Source of the DNA: Voacanga thouarsii
Taxonomy: Eukaryota > Streptophyta > Magnoliopsida > Gentianales > Apocynaceae
Reading direction: 5' to 3'
DNA length: 64,000 nt
Assembly: GCA_026120185.1 (NCBI GenBank)
Contig: JANUWF010002207.1
Location: 1-64,000, forward strand
In this document: one piece after another, positions 22,046 to 33,849 of the stretch
Numbering within the stretch: position 1 is the stretch's first letter
Layout: every line of letters begins with the position of its first letter
The notes under the pieces: generated by a model
Told to the model about the DNA's origin: nothing
The model's input: the letters and a program-made list of their open reading frames with translations, nothing else
Database searches by the model: none
Made by a program: the position numbers and the translations under genes

Positions 22046-23735
22046 GAAGAGGCACAGCCTCAAGAGCCTGTACAAATGGAGCCTCGTCGTAGTGGGAGAG
22101 TGTCTAGGGTTCCGGATAGATGGACTGGAGAAGCCTTTGAGCTGGTTTTCGACCATCAGGAATAAGACACCGCTAGATACGAGGAGGCTATTGCTGATGC
22201 CGATGCAAATCTGTGGCATGAAGCAATGAAAGCCGAGATTGAGTCTATGTACCTCAATTAGGTTTGGGATCTTGTAGCTTCACCTGAAGGGATAAAACCC
22301 ATTGGGTGCAAGTGGGTATACAAGAGGAAGAGAGGAGCGGATGGGAAGGTGGAAACCTTCAAAGCTAGGCTTGTGGTGAAAGGGTATACTAAGAAAGAGG
22401 GTATCGACTATGAGGAAACCTTTTCCCCGGTAGCCATGCTTAAATCCATTCGCATCCTCCTTGCCATCGCCTGTCACTATGACTACGAGATATGGCAAAT
22501 GGATGTCAAGACGGCATTCTTGAATGGCCATCTTAGCGAAGACATCTATATGTCCCAACCGGAAGGCTTCATTGCTGAAGGCCAGGAACACATAGTTTGC
22601 AAGCTTAAGAAGTCCATTTATGGACTTAAGCAGGCATCAAGAGCATGGAACATTCGTTTTGATGAGACTGTAAAGTCTTATGGTTTTATTCAAAATGAAG
22701 ATGAACCATGCGTGTACAGGAAACTTGAAGGCATCAATGTGGTTTTTCTTGTCCTGTATGTGGATGACATTCTACTCATTGGAAATGATGTAGGGACATT
22801 GTCATCTACAATGGTTTGGCTGTCTAGTCAATTTAGTATGAAGGACTTGGGAGAAGCCAGCTACATTCTCGGGATTGTGCTTCTTAGAAATAGGAAGCAG
22901 AGAATGTTAGGATTATCCCAAGCGACATACATTGACAAGATGCTGGCCAAGTACAGCATGGACTCATGTAAGGGAGCTCTAATCCCTTGCAGACATGGGT
23001 TGTCATTTTCTTCGAAGGACTGTCCTAAGTCTCAAGAAGAAAAGGACAGAATGAGTAGGATTCGCAACGCTTTGGCGGTGGGAAGTCTCATGTACGCCAT
23101 GCTGTGTACTAGGCTAGATATCTGCTTTGCCGTGGGCTTAGTTAGCAGATATCAGACAAAGCCAGGGGAGGTTCATTGGCAAGCTGTAAAGCATATTCTC
23201 AAGTACATCAAGGGAACGAGAGATTATATGCTAGTTTACAGGGCTGATGATTTGGTTCCTACAGGATACATATACTCAGACTTCCAGGTGGATAAGGATG
23301 AGAGAAAATCCACTAGTGGATATGTCTTCACCTTGTCTGGAGGAGCAATTTCATGGAGGAGTATCAAGCAATCTTGTATTGCTGACTCAACCATGGAAGC
23401 TGAGTATGTGGCAGCTTCGGAGGCGTCCAAGGAAGCAGTCTGGCTCCGGAAGTTTCTTTCAGAACTTGGAGTCGTACCACATATGGATAGGCCGGTTGTG
23501 ATGTATTGCGACAACACTAGAGCAGTGTCGCAATGAGCCTCGGAACCACAAGAATGGGAAACACATCGAGAGGAAGTACCACCTGATCCGGGATTTCATC
23601 CAGAGACGGGAAGTCTTGGTGGAGCATATTACCTCAGAAAACAATCTAGTAGACCCATTCACCAAGCCTTTGGCTGAGAGAGTCTTCAAGAGACACTTAG
23701 ATGCCATAGGGTTGGGCACCTATGGACTTACCTAG
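22046..23735 (+). pseudogene. Reverse transcriptase-RNase H of C1
   Basis: The linker has EPVQMEPRRSGRVSRVPDRW, then RT: FKARLVVKGYTKKEGIDYEETFSPVA, IWQMDVKTAFLNGHL and the catalytic LYVDDILLIGND (YVDD). The frame is open from 22349 to 23536 (395 codons). RNase H shows STSGYVFTLSGGAISWRS, EAEYVAASEASKEAVW and MYCDNTRA. A small deletion near 23534 shifts the frame, and the natural end ...TYGLT is recovered at 23735. TAG codons at 22042, 22162 and 22259 break the region upstream. Confidence 0.9.
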
Positions 23736-23742
23736 TCTTAGA

Positions 23743-23757
23743 GTGCAAGTGGGAGAT
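23743..23757 (+). other. Polypurine tract of C1
   Basis: GTGCAAGTGGGAGAT directly before the 3' LTR TGTTGG. The same motif is reversed in C3 at 58326-58340. Confidence 0.8.
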
Positions 23758-25801
23758 TGTTGGATTGTATGCCCTCTTAGACTAGATTTCTGATGTAAAA
23801 TCGAATTATTTAATAAAAGAATTTATTTTCAGAAATTATTTGGGAATTTACTTTTTGTTAGTGCACGATTTTCATTTGGAACAGACCCATTGTGTTTAAA
23901 TAAGTGATCCATGTGAATGGTGGTCTTTCACAGTAAGGTATAAATCACGGGTTATTTAACACATAAACATTTGTTCTTAACCTATTGATGAGACTGGGAA
24001 CCTTATCATGTTTAGGTTATTATGTTATGAATTCCAAATGGGGAATGGCTTACCTTTAGCCAGTGGGTAGTCCACTCACTTCATGACATAAGCGTATTTC
24101 GAATACGTAGAACAGGACCTGTAGTAGTGGTTTCTCAAAGTACTATATGGCAGAAACCTAGACTACTACCGCTACAGCGTGGACTAGTACTCTACGACTT
24201 GAGTATGAGTTGGTGGTCTAGCGAAGCTGGAAGCATATACTTTGATTTGCTGTAGTTGAGGTTCTATCATAGGGCCAATATACTTGCATGTCGGGTATGT
24301 GTGACTAGTTAGTTAAGACAGACTTATGCAAGATAGTTTATGCACTATATCGCCCCTTGTGGTTGTCCGAATGGTCTAAATTATCCAGGGCCCTAGGAAA
24401 CATGACTTGGATGTTTGCTTTAGGGTAGCTCCCTTGGAAAGCGGAAACACTCCAGGAAGTCGTGGATCATTAGACTAGAAGCCTAAGGATGGTAGATGTC
24501 ATTTAGGGGGGTGTTAGTACACTTCTTCCTCTCTAAATGTACGGCGATGTGTAGAGGGGTATTTTAGTCATTTCACCTGTAGGTCGGAGACTTTGCTAAC
24601 TTAGCATTGTCCTTCGGGTCAATATTTCCTTATGGTGATATTAGGAAATATTTAAAATGTAAAATACAACTATTTATATAGCAGGGGTATTTTGGTCATT
24701 TTAGCAACCAAGGCGATGTGTCTTTTTGGTCCTCGGGATAGCCCGTAAGTCCTAACTATTTTTGGGTTGAGGAATTGGTCTCAGTTGAAGAGGATTTTAT
24801 TTTATTTTGTTTTATTTTATTTTATTCAGGAAGTCTAATTTATTATTGGACTGGAATAAAATAAATAAATAAATAAACAAAATAGAAGTTGAGGGAAATT
24901 AATTATCTAGTTTATTTGGTTAATTAATTATTCAGGGCCTAGGTCCAGTATGAATAATTAAGAAATTAACCTGGGCTTAAACTAGGGAAATAATTAATGT
25001 TTAATTATTTATTAGGTTATTTATATAGGCCCAAGAAATAAATAATTAAAGATTAATTATTATGGTTCATTTTGGCTCGTTAATTATTTATTGGGTTACT
25101 TATGTAAGCCCAGAAAATAAATAATTAATATTTATTATTTTGGGCCTTTTTTGGGTCCAAGAAAAATAATAAATATTTATCTGGCCCAATAGCTTGGACC
25201 TTAGGGTTTTTTCCAGATACGGTTAAGAGGAGTTTAAGGTTAGGCCAAATTGTTTCTCAGGATAACATCCGGGTATTTTGAAATCCCGGGGAGATGTTTA
25301 TCAGAGATTGAGAGACCTAATTTTGGCTAAATATAAACAACTCTTTGAAAAGAAAAAAACCCTAATTTTCCTTTCCCAAAAGCCACACTCACGTGGGTCT
25401 CTCTCTCTCAAGGTCTCTCTCATTCTTCTTGTTTTTCCCTTGTTCTTTGCTAACCAATAGCGAACGAACCAAGGAGAAATGAGACCCTTCCTCTTCACCA
25501 TAGTGTTCACCGACTAGAGGTTAGGCTGAGGAATATCCCGAGAGCTGGAGAGCTAAGCGTTAATGCAAACAAGACGAAGTCGAAGGCTAGCGGGTGTTCA
25601 ACCGGAAGCTCCTTCAACTGTGCAAAGCGAGGCGATTCCAGCCGTTCAATCTGTTCCTACGCAACCTAGGAGGGTTAAGGAATGCAAAGGTATGATCTTC
25701 ACGCTTCCGCTTGGCCTTTATGGCTCGCGTTTAATTTTTTTTTTTTTTTTTTGTCTCTGCTTTTTTCCGTCCATGGCTCCCTGTTACTGCATTCACCATC
25801 A
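23758..25801 (+). repeat. 3' LTR of C1
   Basis: Nearly identical to 15974-18014. It keeps the TATA box (25332) and the leader ORF from 25563 with its donor after 25689 (here PRRVKECK). Differences include GCGAACGAAC for GCGAATGAAC and a longer T run near 25735. Confidence 0.92.
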
Positions 25802-26287
25802 GCCACCTACTGAGAGACTTATCCTAACTCTTCAAAGACAAGTTCTAGTAGTCATCCCTTATTGAATACTCAACGTTGTGTTCGTCCCACTTGGAAAAGA
25901 ATGATCACACAATGACTTTCTTTGAAATAACAATTATGGTTTCCAAAATTCTTGTCAAAGTTGGTTTCTAGGAAATGTTTAGCATTTTGTATAAAATTGC
26001 TTGTTCGACTTTAATTGGTTTGATTGAGTGAAAAGGAAAGGAAAATTATCCATAATTTCCTTCATAGTACAAATACTTGCATACATTGAGTTTGACTTGC
26101 CAAGGTAACTTTGGTCTTCAAACAGCTTTATCCAGGAACTTACTGGATCTTTTGCTCTTCTTGGGTACAAAAGCCTTCCAAGGTAGTTTTAAGGTAACAT
26201 AACCCCGCCTGGGGTATATACAGGGTATAAGTCCAATATCTAGGCAATACATGCCTTATATAAATGACACTTAGGTCAACTAGCTAC
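25802..26287 (-). mobile_element. Solo LTR S2, piece 2
   Basis: Resumes GCCACCTACTGAGAGACTTA, as in S1 (CCACCTACTGAGAGACTTAC) and S3. It continues through TATTGAATACTCAACG to CAACTAGCTAC, where copia C2 begins. It includes one copy of each 5-bp target duplication. Confidence 0.88.
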
Positions 26288-26569
26288 TGAAGGCTTAAAA
26301 TGGCAAAAATCATGAAAATGAAAATATGTTAGGAAAACGAAAAATTTATCTCTTTGATTGGATAGACCTCTTTGTACTGGTGTAAATGTCGGTATAAGGG
26401 TATTTGAGGCTAGCGGATCACGTCCTCGCAAATATCTACTGCGTGTCATTCACGCGAAGCTTTTAATCTTCCAAAGTGGTGCCTATAGCACAGCTGGTGG
26501 AAGCTTGAAGATTGGATTTTGATAAGATTTGGTGAAAACATCAACAAAGCTATTTCATTGATCTTTTAT

Positions 26570-26685
26570 GAACAACCAAGAGATCTTTGGAAATAAACAA
26601 CCAAGAGCTCTCATGAAAATGAACCTCCAAATCCTCTCTTTGAAAATGAACAACCATAAACCTTCAACGGGAAAAGAACAACCAG
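26570..26685 (-). repeat. Short repeat array (GAACAACCA motif) in C2 LTR
   Basis: GAACAACCA or close variants recur at about 26570, 26597, 26620, 26648 and 26677, every 25-30 bases, in the predicted leader just downstream of the minus-strand TATA-like motif. Confidence 0.6.
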
Positions 26686-26689
26686 ACGC

Positions 26690-26697
26690 TATATAAA
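26690..26697 (-). promoter_or_regulatory. TATA-like motif of C2 LTR
   Basis: Minus-strand AATTTATATAGCG lies between the tandem array upstream and the GAACAACCA array downstream. Confidence 0.45.
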
Positions 26698-26708
26698 TTC
26701 CTTTGCTT

Positions 26709-26985
26709 ATCTTTGATTTTAAAATCAAGAGCTCCACTAATGCATAAAAAATGGAAAGCTCTTTGATTTAAAAGTCAAAAGCTCCATTAGTACATAACAA
26801 AAGGAAAGCTCTTTTGGTTTAAAATTCAAAAGCTTCACTAAAGCATAAGAAAAGGAAATCTCTTTTGGTTTAAAAATCAAAAGCTTCACTAGTGCATAAG
26901 AAAAAGAAATAGCACTATCTTTCCTTTGCTTTTCTTTGATTTAGAATCAAAAGCTCCGATAGTGTAAATCAAAAGGAAAGAGCAC
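26709..26985 (-). repeat. Tandem array, about 51 bp x 5, upstream of C2 TATA
   Basis: Units run CTTTTG(G/A)TTTAAAA-TCAAAAGCT(C/T)CAC...GCATAA-AAAAGGAAA. They start near 26709, 26760, 26811, 26862 and 26932; the last is preceded by a 20-base insertion. Each contains an imperfect palindrome CTTTTG...CAAAAG. The site just upstream of a TATA-like motif in U3 is typical of LTR enhancer repeats; that role is inferred. Confidence 0.7.
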
Positions 26986-28152
26986 TACAATTCATTTTCA
27001 TTCATTTGAATCATTACCGGAGATAGAATCTATTCGCGTGCAAGTGGACCAGAAAAATTATTTATTCTTGGGTTTCAACACCCATAAATAATAAATCTCA
27101 ATTATTTATTTTCTAGACTTTATTAAATAGCCCAATAAATAATTAACAATCCTAAATAGACCATCCTTAACCCAAATCTTTCATGACTTCAGGCCATTCC
27201 GGGAACCAAAAGACACATCGCCTTGGCTACTAAAATGACCAAAATACCCTTACTATATATATATATAGTTATTTTTGTATTTTAAATATTTTCTAATATC
27301 ACCATAATGAAATATTGACCCCAAGGACAATGCTACGTTAGCAAAGTCTTCGACTTATAGGTATAATGACTAAAATACCCCTCTACGCATCACCGTACAA
27401 TTAGAGAGGAAGAATGTACTAACACCTCTCTAATAGACATCTACCATCCTTAGACCTCTAGTCCAATTCTCCACGACTTCTGGAATGTTTCCACTTTTCA
27501 AGGGAGCTACCCTAAAGTAAACATCCAAGTCATGTTCCCTAGGGCCCTGGATAATTAGATCATTTGAAATAGTCACAAGGGGCGATATATCGTAGAAGCT
27601 ATCTTGTACAAGTCTGTCTTAACTAACTAGTCATATATACCAAACATACAAGTATATTGGTTCTAGGAAAGAACCTCAACTATAGTATATCAAAGTATAT
27701 GTTTCTAGCTTCATCACACTACCAACTCATACTCAAGCGGTAGAGTATTAGTCCTCGATGTAGCAGTAATAGTCTGGGTTTCTTTTAAATTGTACTTAGG
27801 AAACCACTATTACAGGTCTTGTTCTACGTATTCAAAATACACTCATGCTATGAAATGTGTGGACTACTCACTGGCTAAAGGTAAGCCATTCCCCATTTAG
27901 AATTGATAACACAATAACCTATACAAGATGAGATTCCCATTCATCAGTTGTTTAAGAACAAACATTTATGTGTTAAGTAACCCGTGATCCATACCTCACT
28001 GTGAAAGACTACCATTCACATGGATCACATGCTTAAACACAATGGGTCCTTTCCCAATGAAAATCGTGCACAAATAAAATGTAAATTCACAAATAAATTT
28101 TGAGATTAATATCTTTATTAATATTACAGCAGATAAACTATAGGGCATATAT

Positions 28153-28700
28153 TATAGGTGCCCACCCCTATGGCGTCTAAGTGTCTCTTGAAGACTCTCT
28201 CAGCCAAATGCTTGGTGAGGGGATCTGCTAGGTTGTTCTCCGAGGCTATCTATTCCACCACGATTTTCTGTCATTAAATGAAATCTGGATCAGGTGGTAT
28301 TTACTTTGGATATGCTTTCCCTTCTTGTGGTTCTTAGGTACTTTGGATTGCGACACAGTTCTAGAGTTGTCGTAATACACCACAATTGGTCTGTCCATGT
28401 GTGGCACAACCCCAAGTTCTGAAATGAACTTCCTGAGCTGGACTGCTTCCTTTGACACATCCGAAGCTGCCACATACTCTGCTTCTATGGTTGAGTCAGC
28501 AATACAAAATTGCTTGATACTCTTCCATGAAATAACTCCTCCAGACAAGGTGAAGACATATCAACTAATAGATTTTCTCTTATCCTTATCTGCCTTGAAA
28601 TTTGAGTTTATGTCTCCAGTAGGAACTAAGCCATCAGCCCTGTAAACCAACTTATAATCTTTCGTACCATTGAGGTACTTAAGAATATGCTATACAACTT
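28153..28700 (-). pseudogene. RNase H of C2
   Basis: Minus-strand reading gives MSGGVISWKSIKQFCIADSTIEAEYVAASDVSKEAVQLRKF and VYYDNSRTVSQSK, the copia RNase H blocks, with YCDN changed to YYDN. Frameshifts follow in the part corresponding to RKYHLIQ...; the C-terminus runs into the deletion at 28153. Confidence 0.82.
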
Positions 28701-29850
28701 GCAAAATGAACCTCCCTAGGGTTTTACTAATATCTACGAACTCAGTCTACGACAAATCAGATATCTGGCCTAGTACACAGCATGGAGTACATGAGACTTC
28801 CCAAAGCCGAAGAGTAGGGAATCCTACTCATCTTATTTTTTTTCTCTTGAGACTTAGGATAGTCCTTAGAAAAAAAAAAAATAACCCATGTCTGCAAGGG
28901 ATTAGAGCTCCCTTGTATGAGTCCATGCTAAACTTGACCAGCATATAGTCAATGTATGTCACTTGGGATAATCCTGACATTCTCTGTTTCCTATTTCTAA
29001 GAAGCTTAATCCAAAAATGTAACTGGCTTCTCCCAAGTCCTTCGTACTAAATTAACTGGATAGCCAAACTTTACTAGATTATAATGTCCCTATATCATTC
29101 CCGATAAGTAGAATGTCATCATCATATAAGACAACAAAAATAATATTTATACCTTCCAATTTCCTGTATACGCATGGTTCATCCTCATTTTGAATGAAAC
29201 CATAAAACTTTACAGTCTCATCAAAATGAATATTCAATGTTCTAAATACCTACTTAAGTCCATAAATAGACTTCTTAAGCTTGCAGACCATATGTTCCTG
29301 GCCTTTAGTAATAAAACCTTCCGATTGGGACATATAGATGTCTTTATTAAGATGGCGTCTTTATTAAGATGGCCATTAAGAAATGCCATCTTGACATCCA
29401 TTTGTCATATCTCATAGTCGTAATGATATGCAATACCAAGGAGGATACGAATGGACTTAAGCATTGCTACCGGGGAAGAGGTTTCATCGTAACCGATTCC
29501 CTCTTTCTGAGTATACCATTTCATCACAAGCCTAGCTTTGAAGGTTTCCACCTTTCCATCTGCTCCCCTTTTTCCTCTTGTATAGCCACTTACACCAATG
29601 GGTTTTATTCCATCAAGTGAAGCTACAAGATCCCAAACTTGATTGAAGTACATAGACTCAATATCGGCTTTCATTATTTCATGCCATAGATCTACATCGG
29701 CATCAGTAAGAGCTTTTTTGTATCTGGTAGGATCTTGTTCCTGATGGTCAGAGACTAGCTTGAAAGCCTCTCCTGTCCATCTTTCTAGAACTCTAGATAT
29801 CCTCCCACTACGACGAAGCTCCATTTGTGTAGGTTCTTGAGGTTGTGCCT
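28701..29850 (-). pseudogene. Reverse transcriptase of C2
   Basis: Reads RRSGRISRVLERWTGEAF, then FKARLVMKWYTQKEGIGYDETSSPVAMLKSIRI (29824-29405). Fragments of FLNGHLN, GLK and the active-site region follow near 29120, where the YVDD area is frameshifted. A 17-base tandem copy (GTCTTTATTAAGATGGC at 29340-29356 and 29357-29373) adds a frameshift inside the RT. Confidence 0.82.
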
Positions 29851-31130
29851 CTTCTTATTCCATTATCGGGTCTGAAGAAGTTGATTCCAAATATAACTTC
29901 TTCTGCAATTCCAACCTTGTTGAACCTTTAGTCGAAGTACTTTGATCATCCTCCAAGTATCTAGCAATAGTACTTACCAGTACTTTCTACTCATTGGGAT
30001 GATAAAAGTAACCTCCTTATGTTCCTTTAAATACCGAACAAAGTAGCATAATTCTGAAATTGGTTCTAACTTGTCTCCCTTGATCAGTACATAAGCTGGA
30101 CAACCCCATATTCTGAGATGATTTAGACTTGGCTTACGTCCAATCCACATCTCGTAAGGTGTCCTAGGTACTGACTTGGAAGGCACTAAGTTCAGAATGT
30201 ATTCCACTACTTCCAAGGCATATTCCCAAAAAGAGACTGGAAGAGTAGAATGAGACATCATGCTTCAGACTATTTTCATTAATGTTCTATTCTTTCTCTC
30301 AGCTACTCCATTTTGTTGGGGTGTACCCGGCGCACAGAGCTGTGATACTATTCTATGATGTACCACGTAATCTTTAAATTCACTGAGGAGGTATTCTCCA
30401 CCATGATCCGATCGTAAGATTCGGATCAGTTTTCCTGTCCGACGCTCTACTTTAGCCTTAGACTCTTTAAACTTGTCAAAAGAGTCAGACTTGCTCCACA
30501 TTAGGTAGACATAACCAAATCTTGTGTAATCATCCGTGAAAGTGATGAAGTAATCAAAGCCCCCTCTAACGTGAGTAGACAAAGGACCACACACATCAAT
30601 ATGAATAAGACTCAATATCTCCTTGGCTTTATCAGCCTTTTGGGTGAACGACCTTTTAGTCATTTTTCCCATAAGGTAGGATTTATACTGAGGCCATCTT
30701 TCCAATCTTAATGAGCCCAAAGGCCCATCATAGATTAACCTCTGAATCTTGGTTGAGTCAATATAACCCAACCTTAGATGCCAAAGATATGATATTAGTC
30801 TTTCTCTTCTTGATAAAAGGTTCAGATTGATTGTTGTTTATTTGATTGCTTGTAGGATTTAAAAAGAATAAGTTTTCATACATGTGCCCTGTACATAAAA
30901 CTTCTCTATTTCTATGTTAGAAATACCAGAATAGAAAGAAATAGAATATCCATGATTTATTAGCTTTGCAATTGAAATCAAATTTTGTTTAAAATGGGGT
31001 AGATATAAAATATCCTTTAATACTACTACTTTATTACAATCAACAACAAGATCCAGTTCTCCCACTACAAGAGCCTATACTCATGATCTATTTCCTACTC
31101 GTAGTCTATGCTTGCCTTTCTGAAGTCTTC
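29851..31130 (-). pseudogene. Integrase and protease part of C2
   Basis: The best open pieces are 30771-30265 (MGYIDSTKIQRL, HIDVCGPL, SDHGGEYLLSEF, PGTPQQNGVAERKNRTLM) and 30261-29974 ([20 protein letters not shown]). Upstream, 31065-30859 matches the protease-integrase linker of C1 (VVLKDILYLPHFKQNLISIAKL). The core Asp and Glu contexts are visible, but the frame is broken at several points. Confidence 0.82.
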
Positions 31131-32049
31131 TTATCTTCCTAAACCCCTGCACGGAGTTACAGATATGATCAATGGCACTAGAATCAATAATCCAAGTAGA
31201 AGTTGACCTAACCATTGAAATAGTATGTAGATAGAGAACAATACCTGTAGGGTTTTTCTTAGCCTGAAGTTCTGGACACTCCTTTTTCCAGTGTCCCTTT
31301 TGCCCGCATTTGAAGCATTTTCCTTTGGGTTTGTCGGGCTGGTTCTTGGGCTGGGCCTATGTGTTGCACTTCTTCTTCTTGATTTTCTTAGACTTGGGCC
31401 TAGTTCTAGATGAAAAAGTTCTAGCAATCATAGCCTTGAACTGTAGCTTCATAACATTCTCCGCCACTTGGAGCTCTTTCATTAACTCAGTTAAAGTCAT
31501 ATTCAATTTGTTCATATTGTAGTTCGACTTGAACTAAGTAAAAAAGCCCAGCAGAGATTCAAGAACCATGTCCACTTGGCTCTCAGGGTCAATAACAACC
31601 CCTAAGACTTCCACTTTCTCGAAAGCAGTAATAATTTTAAGCATATACTCCCTGGCTAATGTTGCATCAGCCATATTAGTATTTATGATCATTCTAAGAG
31701 CTTATTGCCTTGCGGGCTGGCTCTTATTGGTGAATATAATGGCTAATGATTGGCTAATGTCATATGCAGTGGTTATGTGCTCATGTTTTGACAAGAGTAC
31801 ATTAGACATGGAGGCCAATATATAGCATCGATCCATTTCGTTGGCCTTCTTCTATGTTTTTTTAGCCTCACGCTCCTCCGAGGTGGAACCTTTCCTAATA
31901 ACATGACAGGTTTCAAGGAGGACATACTTATACTCCTCAATAGTGAGTATTATGTCCAAGTTCCTTTTCTAGGCCATATAATTTGAACCCATTAGCTTAT
32001 TCTCACAGAGAATAATGGCCAAAAGAATGAAAGAACCTCCACCTACCAT
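31131..32049 (-). pseudogene. gag: Gag of C2
   Basis: The ATG at 32049 begins MVGGGSFILLAIILCENK, parallel to C1 and C3. TAG replaces the Trp of VDWKRNLD near 31973. Later pieces match the C1 gag in several frames. The zinc knuckle is CFKCGQKGHWKKECP-like near 31290-31320. Upstream of the ATG the acceptor-like TTTCAG of C1 and C3 reads TTTCAA, so the AG is lost. Confidence 0.82.
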
Positions 32050-33737
32050 TTTTGAAATATAGAAATAAAAAAAAATCAATTTGTAAAAAAAAAAAAACAG
32101 AATAATTTGTGACTTTATCCTCATATTAATTCCATTAATAGTTAACCTTGTCGGTGTTATCTTTAATATGATTAATTTAGCTATTAGAAAAACTAACATA
32201 GCTTCTTGGGAAGATTATCAGTTTCTCTAAACTAAGTGTATTAACCATCACATATTAGTTTCCCTTCTAGGTAATGATCTAGAAGATAACTCCATCGTGG
32301 GATAACCGTTTCTTCTCATTTCCTATGGACATTCATCGAACTATAACCTCCAACGTGTGCTGGCCGATCTTAGTACGTGTCTTGGGTTATTAATTACATC
32401 CATCCATTAGTTTTTTATCCTTGTGATATCCTTATCCTATCTGGGTTCACTCCCAGGGTGACGCGAGTGGGCCTACGATTTCTAATAAGGATCGTGGTGG
32501 AAGTCGTGGGGATGTTGGAACCCCTCTCCCACTTAATGTTTTAAAATAAGGATTTTTCTTGGAAAATATATTTTGAAAATTTCAATTAAGTTTTCTTTTA
32601 ACTCAAAATAAAATATCTAAACCCATAAAAATTTCTATGTCAAGGTTTATACCATTTAAGAAATTTTTCCATGGATTAATTTTATTTAAGTTAATAAACA
32701 TAATAATTTCAAAAAAAAAATCCAATAAAATTTTCGAGAGATTTTGGTCTCATGTTTTGACAAAAATAAATTTTCATGATAAAATTCAATCAAATAGTTT
32801 TCTATTCTAATTCACAAAAATGTCTAAATTCAATATAGTTTCTATGTCAATGATAAAATCCTTGGAGAAAATATCCAAAAATTAATTTTTGTTTGAAATA
32901 AAATTCACCATTTGATTTAGAAAAAATATTTTTCTTTGTCCAAATTCCCAAAGACTTTGGTCTTTGAGAAATCGAGCACATAGGGTACAAAAAGAAATAA
33001 CCATGCTAGAAAACTGTAAACGTTTTCATGCTTTTCTATTCTTTTAACTTAAGTGTGCAAATAATATAATTAAACACATTAATTAATTGTCTTGTTTAAT
33101 CCTAAATATCCTTTACTATTATTTTTCGTGCAAAATTTTCAGAGAATGCTAACTATTGCAACAAAAATAACTTTGTCTGGTACAGAACCAATTTTTATTT
33201 TTTTTAATTCGGGGTCGGATCTAATGCACTCACCACACTGGATCATGGCCCATGGGAAAACCCATAGACTAGATCCGGGCGGGTGTCCTCGCCCACGCCT
33301 GTGCCCACGCCCGCCCGTGTTTGCACCCGCCGGCACCCGCGATGACCGTGGCTTCAATTTGCTTCTACAAATTGAATTTGAGATGTGGTGGCTCATAGCT
33401 TAGCAGCTCGGCTTGCACAAGGCTCCTCTCACATCCAGAGGTGGCTCGGTTCAATTGACTCGACTCAACTGCATTTTTTTTAAAGCTTTTTGGACGCGAT
33501 TTTCTCCTCCGTTTTTTTTCAAAACTCATCCAAATAACCGCCTATACCCTTAAAAACACTGGGCCTACACGATATCTATGAAATCAATCAAAATACATTA
33601 TTGCTACGCTTCTACTCGCTAAGCTTATAGTGAAACCGCCTATACCAGTAATCATGAAGGATCGTAGATTTTAACCAAAATAAATATTTTCTTGTTTTAA
33701 TTAAGGCAAACATGCTTCCTACATTTTCCAAACCATT
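32050..33737 (-). other. C2 leader
   Basis: No gene is supported. It aligns in outline with the C1 leader: a block at 32320-32530 matches 19420-19690, and a GC-rich block at 33270-33350 (GCCCACGCC repeats) stands where C1 has its GC island but with different sequence. Confidence 0.5.
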
Positions 33738-33750
33738 GCTCTAATACCAA
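33738..33750 (-). other. Primer binding site of C2
   Basis: The minus strand reads TTGGTATTAGAGC, the tRNA-Met-type PBS with one C-to-T change, directly next to the LTR end at 33752. Confidence 0.78.
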
Positions 33751-33751
33751 T

Positions 33752-33849
33752 TGAAGGCTTAAAATGGCAAAAATCATGAAAATGAAAGCATGTTAGGAAA
33801 ACAAAAAATTTACCTCTTTGATTGGATGGACCTCTATGAAAGAACCACT
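33752..33849 (-). repeat. 5' LTR of C2, inner piece
   Basis: TGAAGGCTTAAAATGG...GGACCTCTATGAAAGAACC matches 26288-26377, then jumps to sequence matching 27668. About 1.29 kb present in the 3' LTR is absent, joined at a TCT shared by both sides. The other part of this LTR is at 46006-46483. Confidence 0.8.

Larger units (their letters stand above)
15974..25801 (+). mobile_element. Ty1/copia element C1, complete structure
   Basis: Two LTRs (15974-18014, 23758-25801) of 2.04 kb flank PBS, leader, gag, protease, integrase, RT and RNase H in copia order. The perfect 5-bp duplication GCCAC (15969-15973, 25802-25806) interrupts solo LTR S2. The LTRs differ at only a few positions per hundred, so insertion is fairly recent. 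Coding regions already contain stops at 19969, 20227 and 20533 and frameshifts, so the copy is non-autonomous now. The lineage within copia was not resolved. Confidence 0.93.
26288..28153 (-). repeat. 3' LTR of C2
   Basis: Its U3 side (about 27040-28150) is homologous to the C1 and C3 LTRs. The remaining 750 bases (26288-27040) are unrelated to theirs and carry tandem arrays and a different leader. The U3 end, PPT and 3' UTR are missing: the sequence passes from GGGCATATATTAT straight into AGGTGCCCACCC, where C3 has about 40 more bases. Confidence 0.82.

Noticed and set aside
26709..26985. CRISPR-like repeat array
   Set aside because: Units are contiguous, imperfect and AT-rich without unique spacers, inside a plant LTR.
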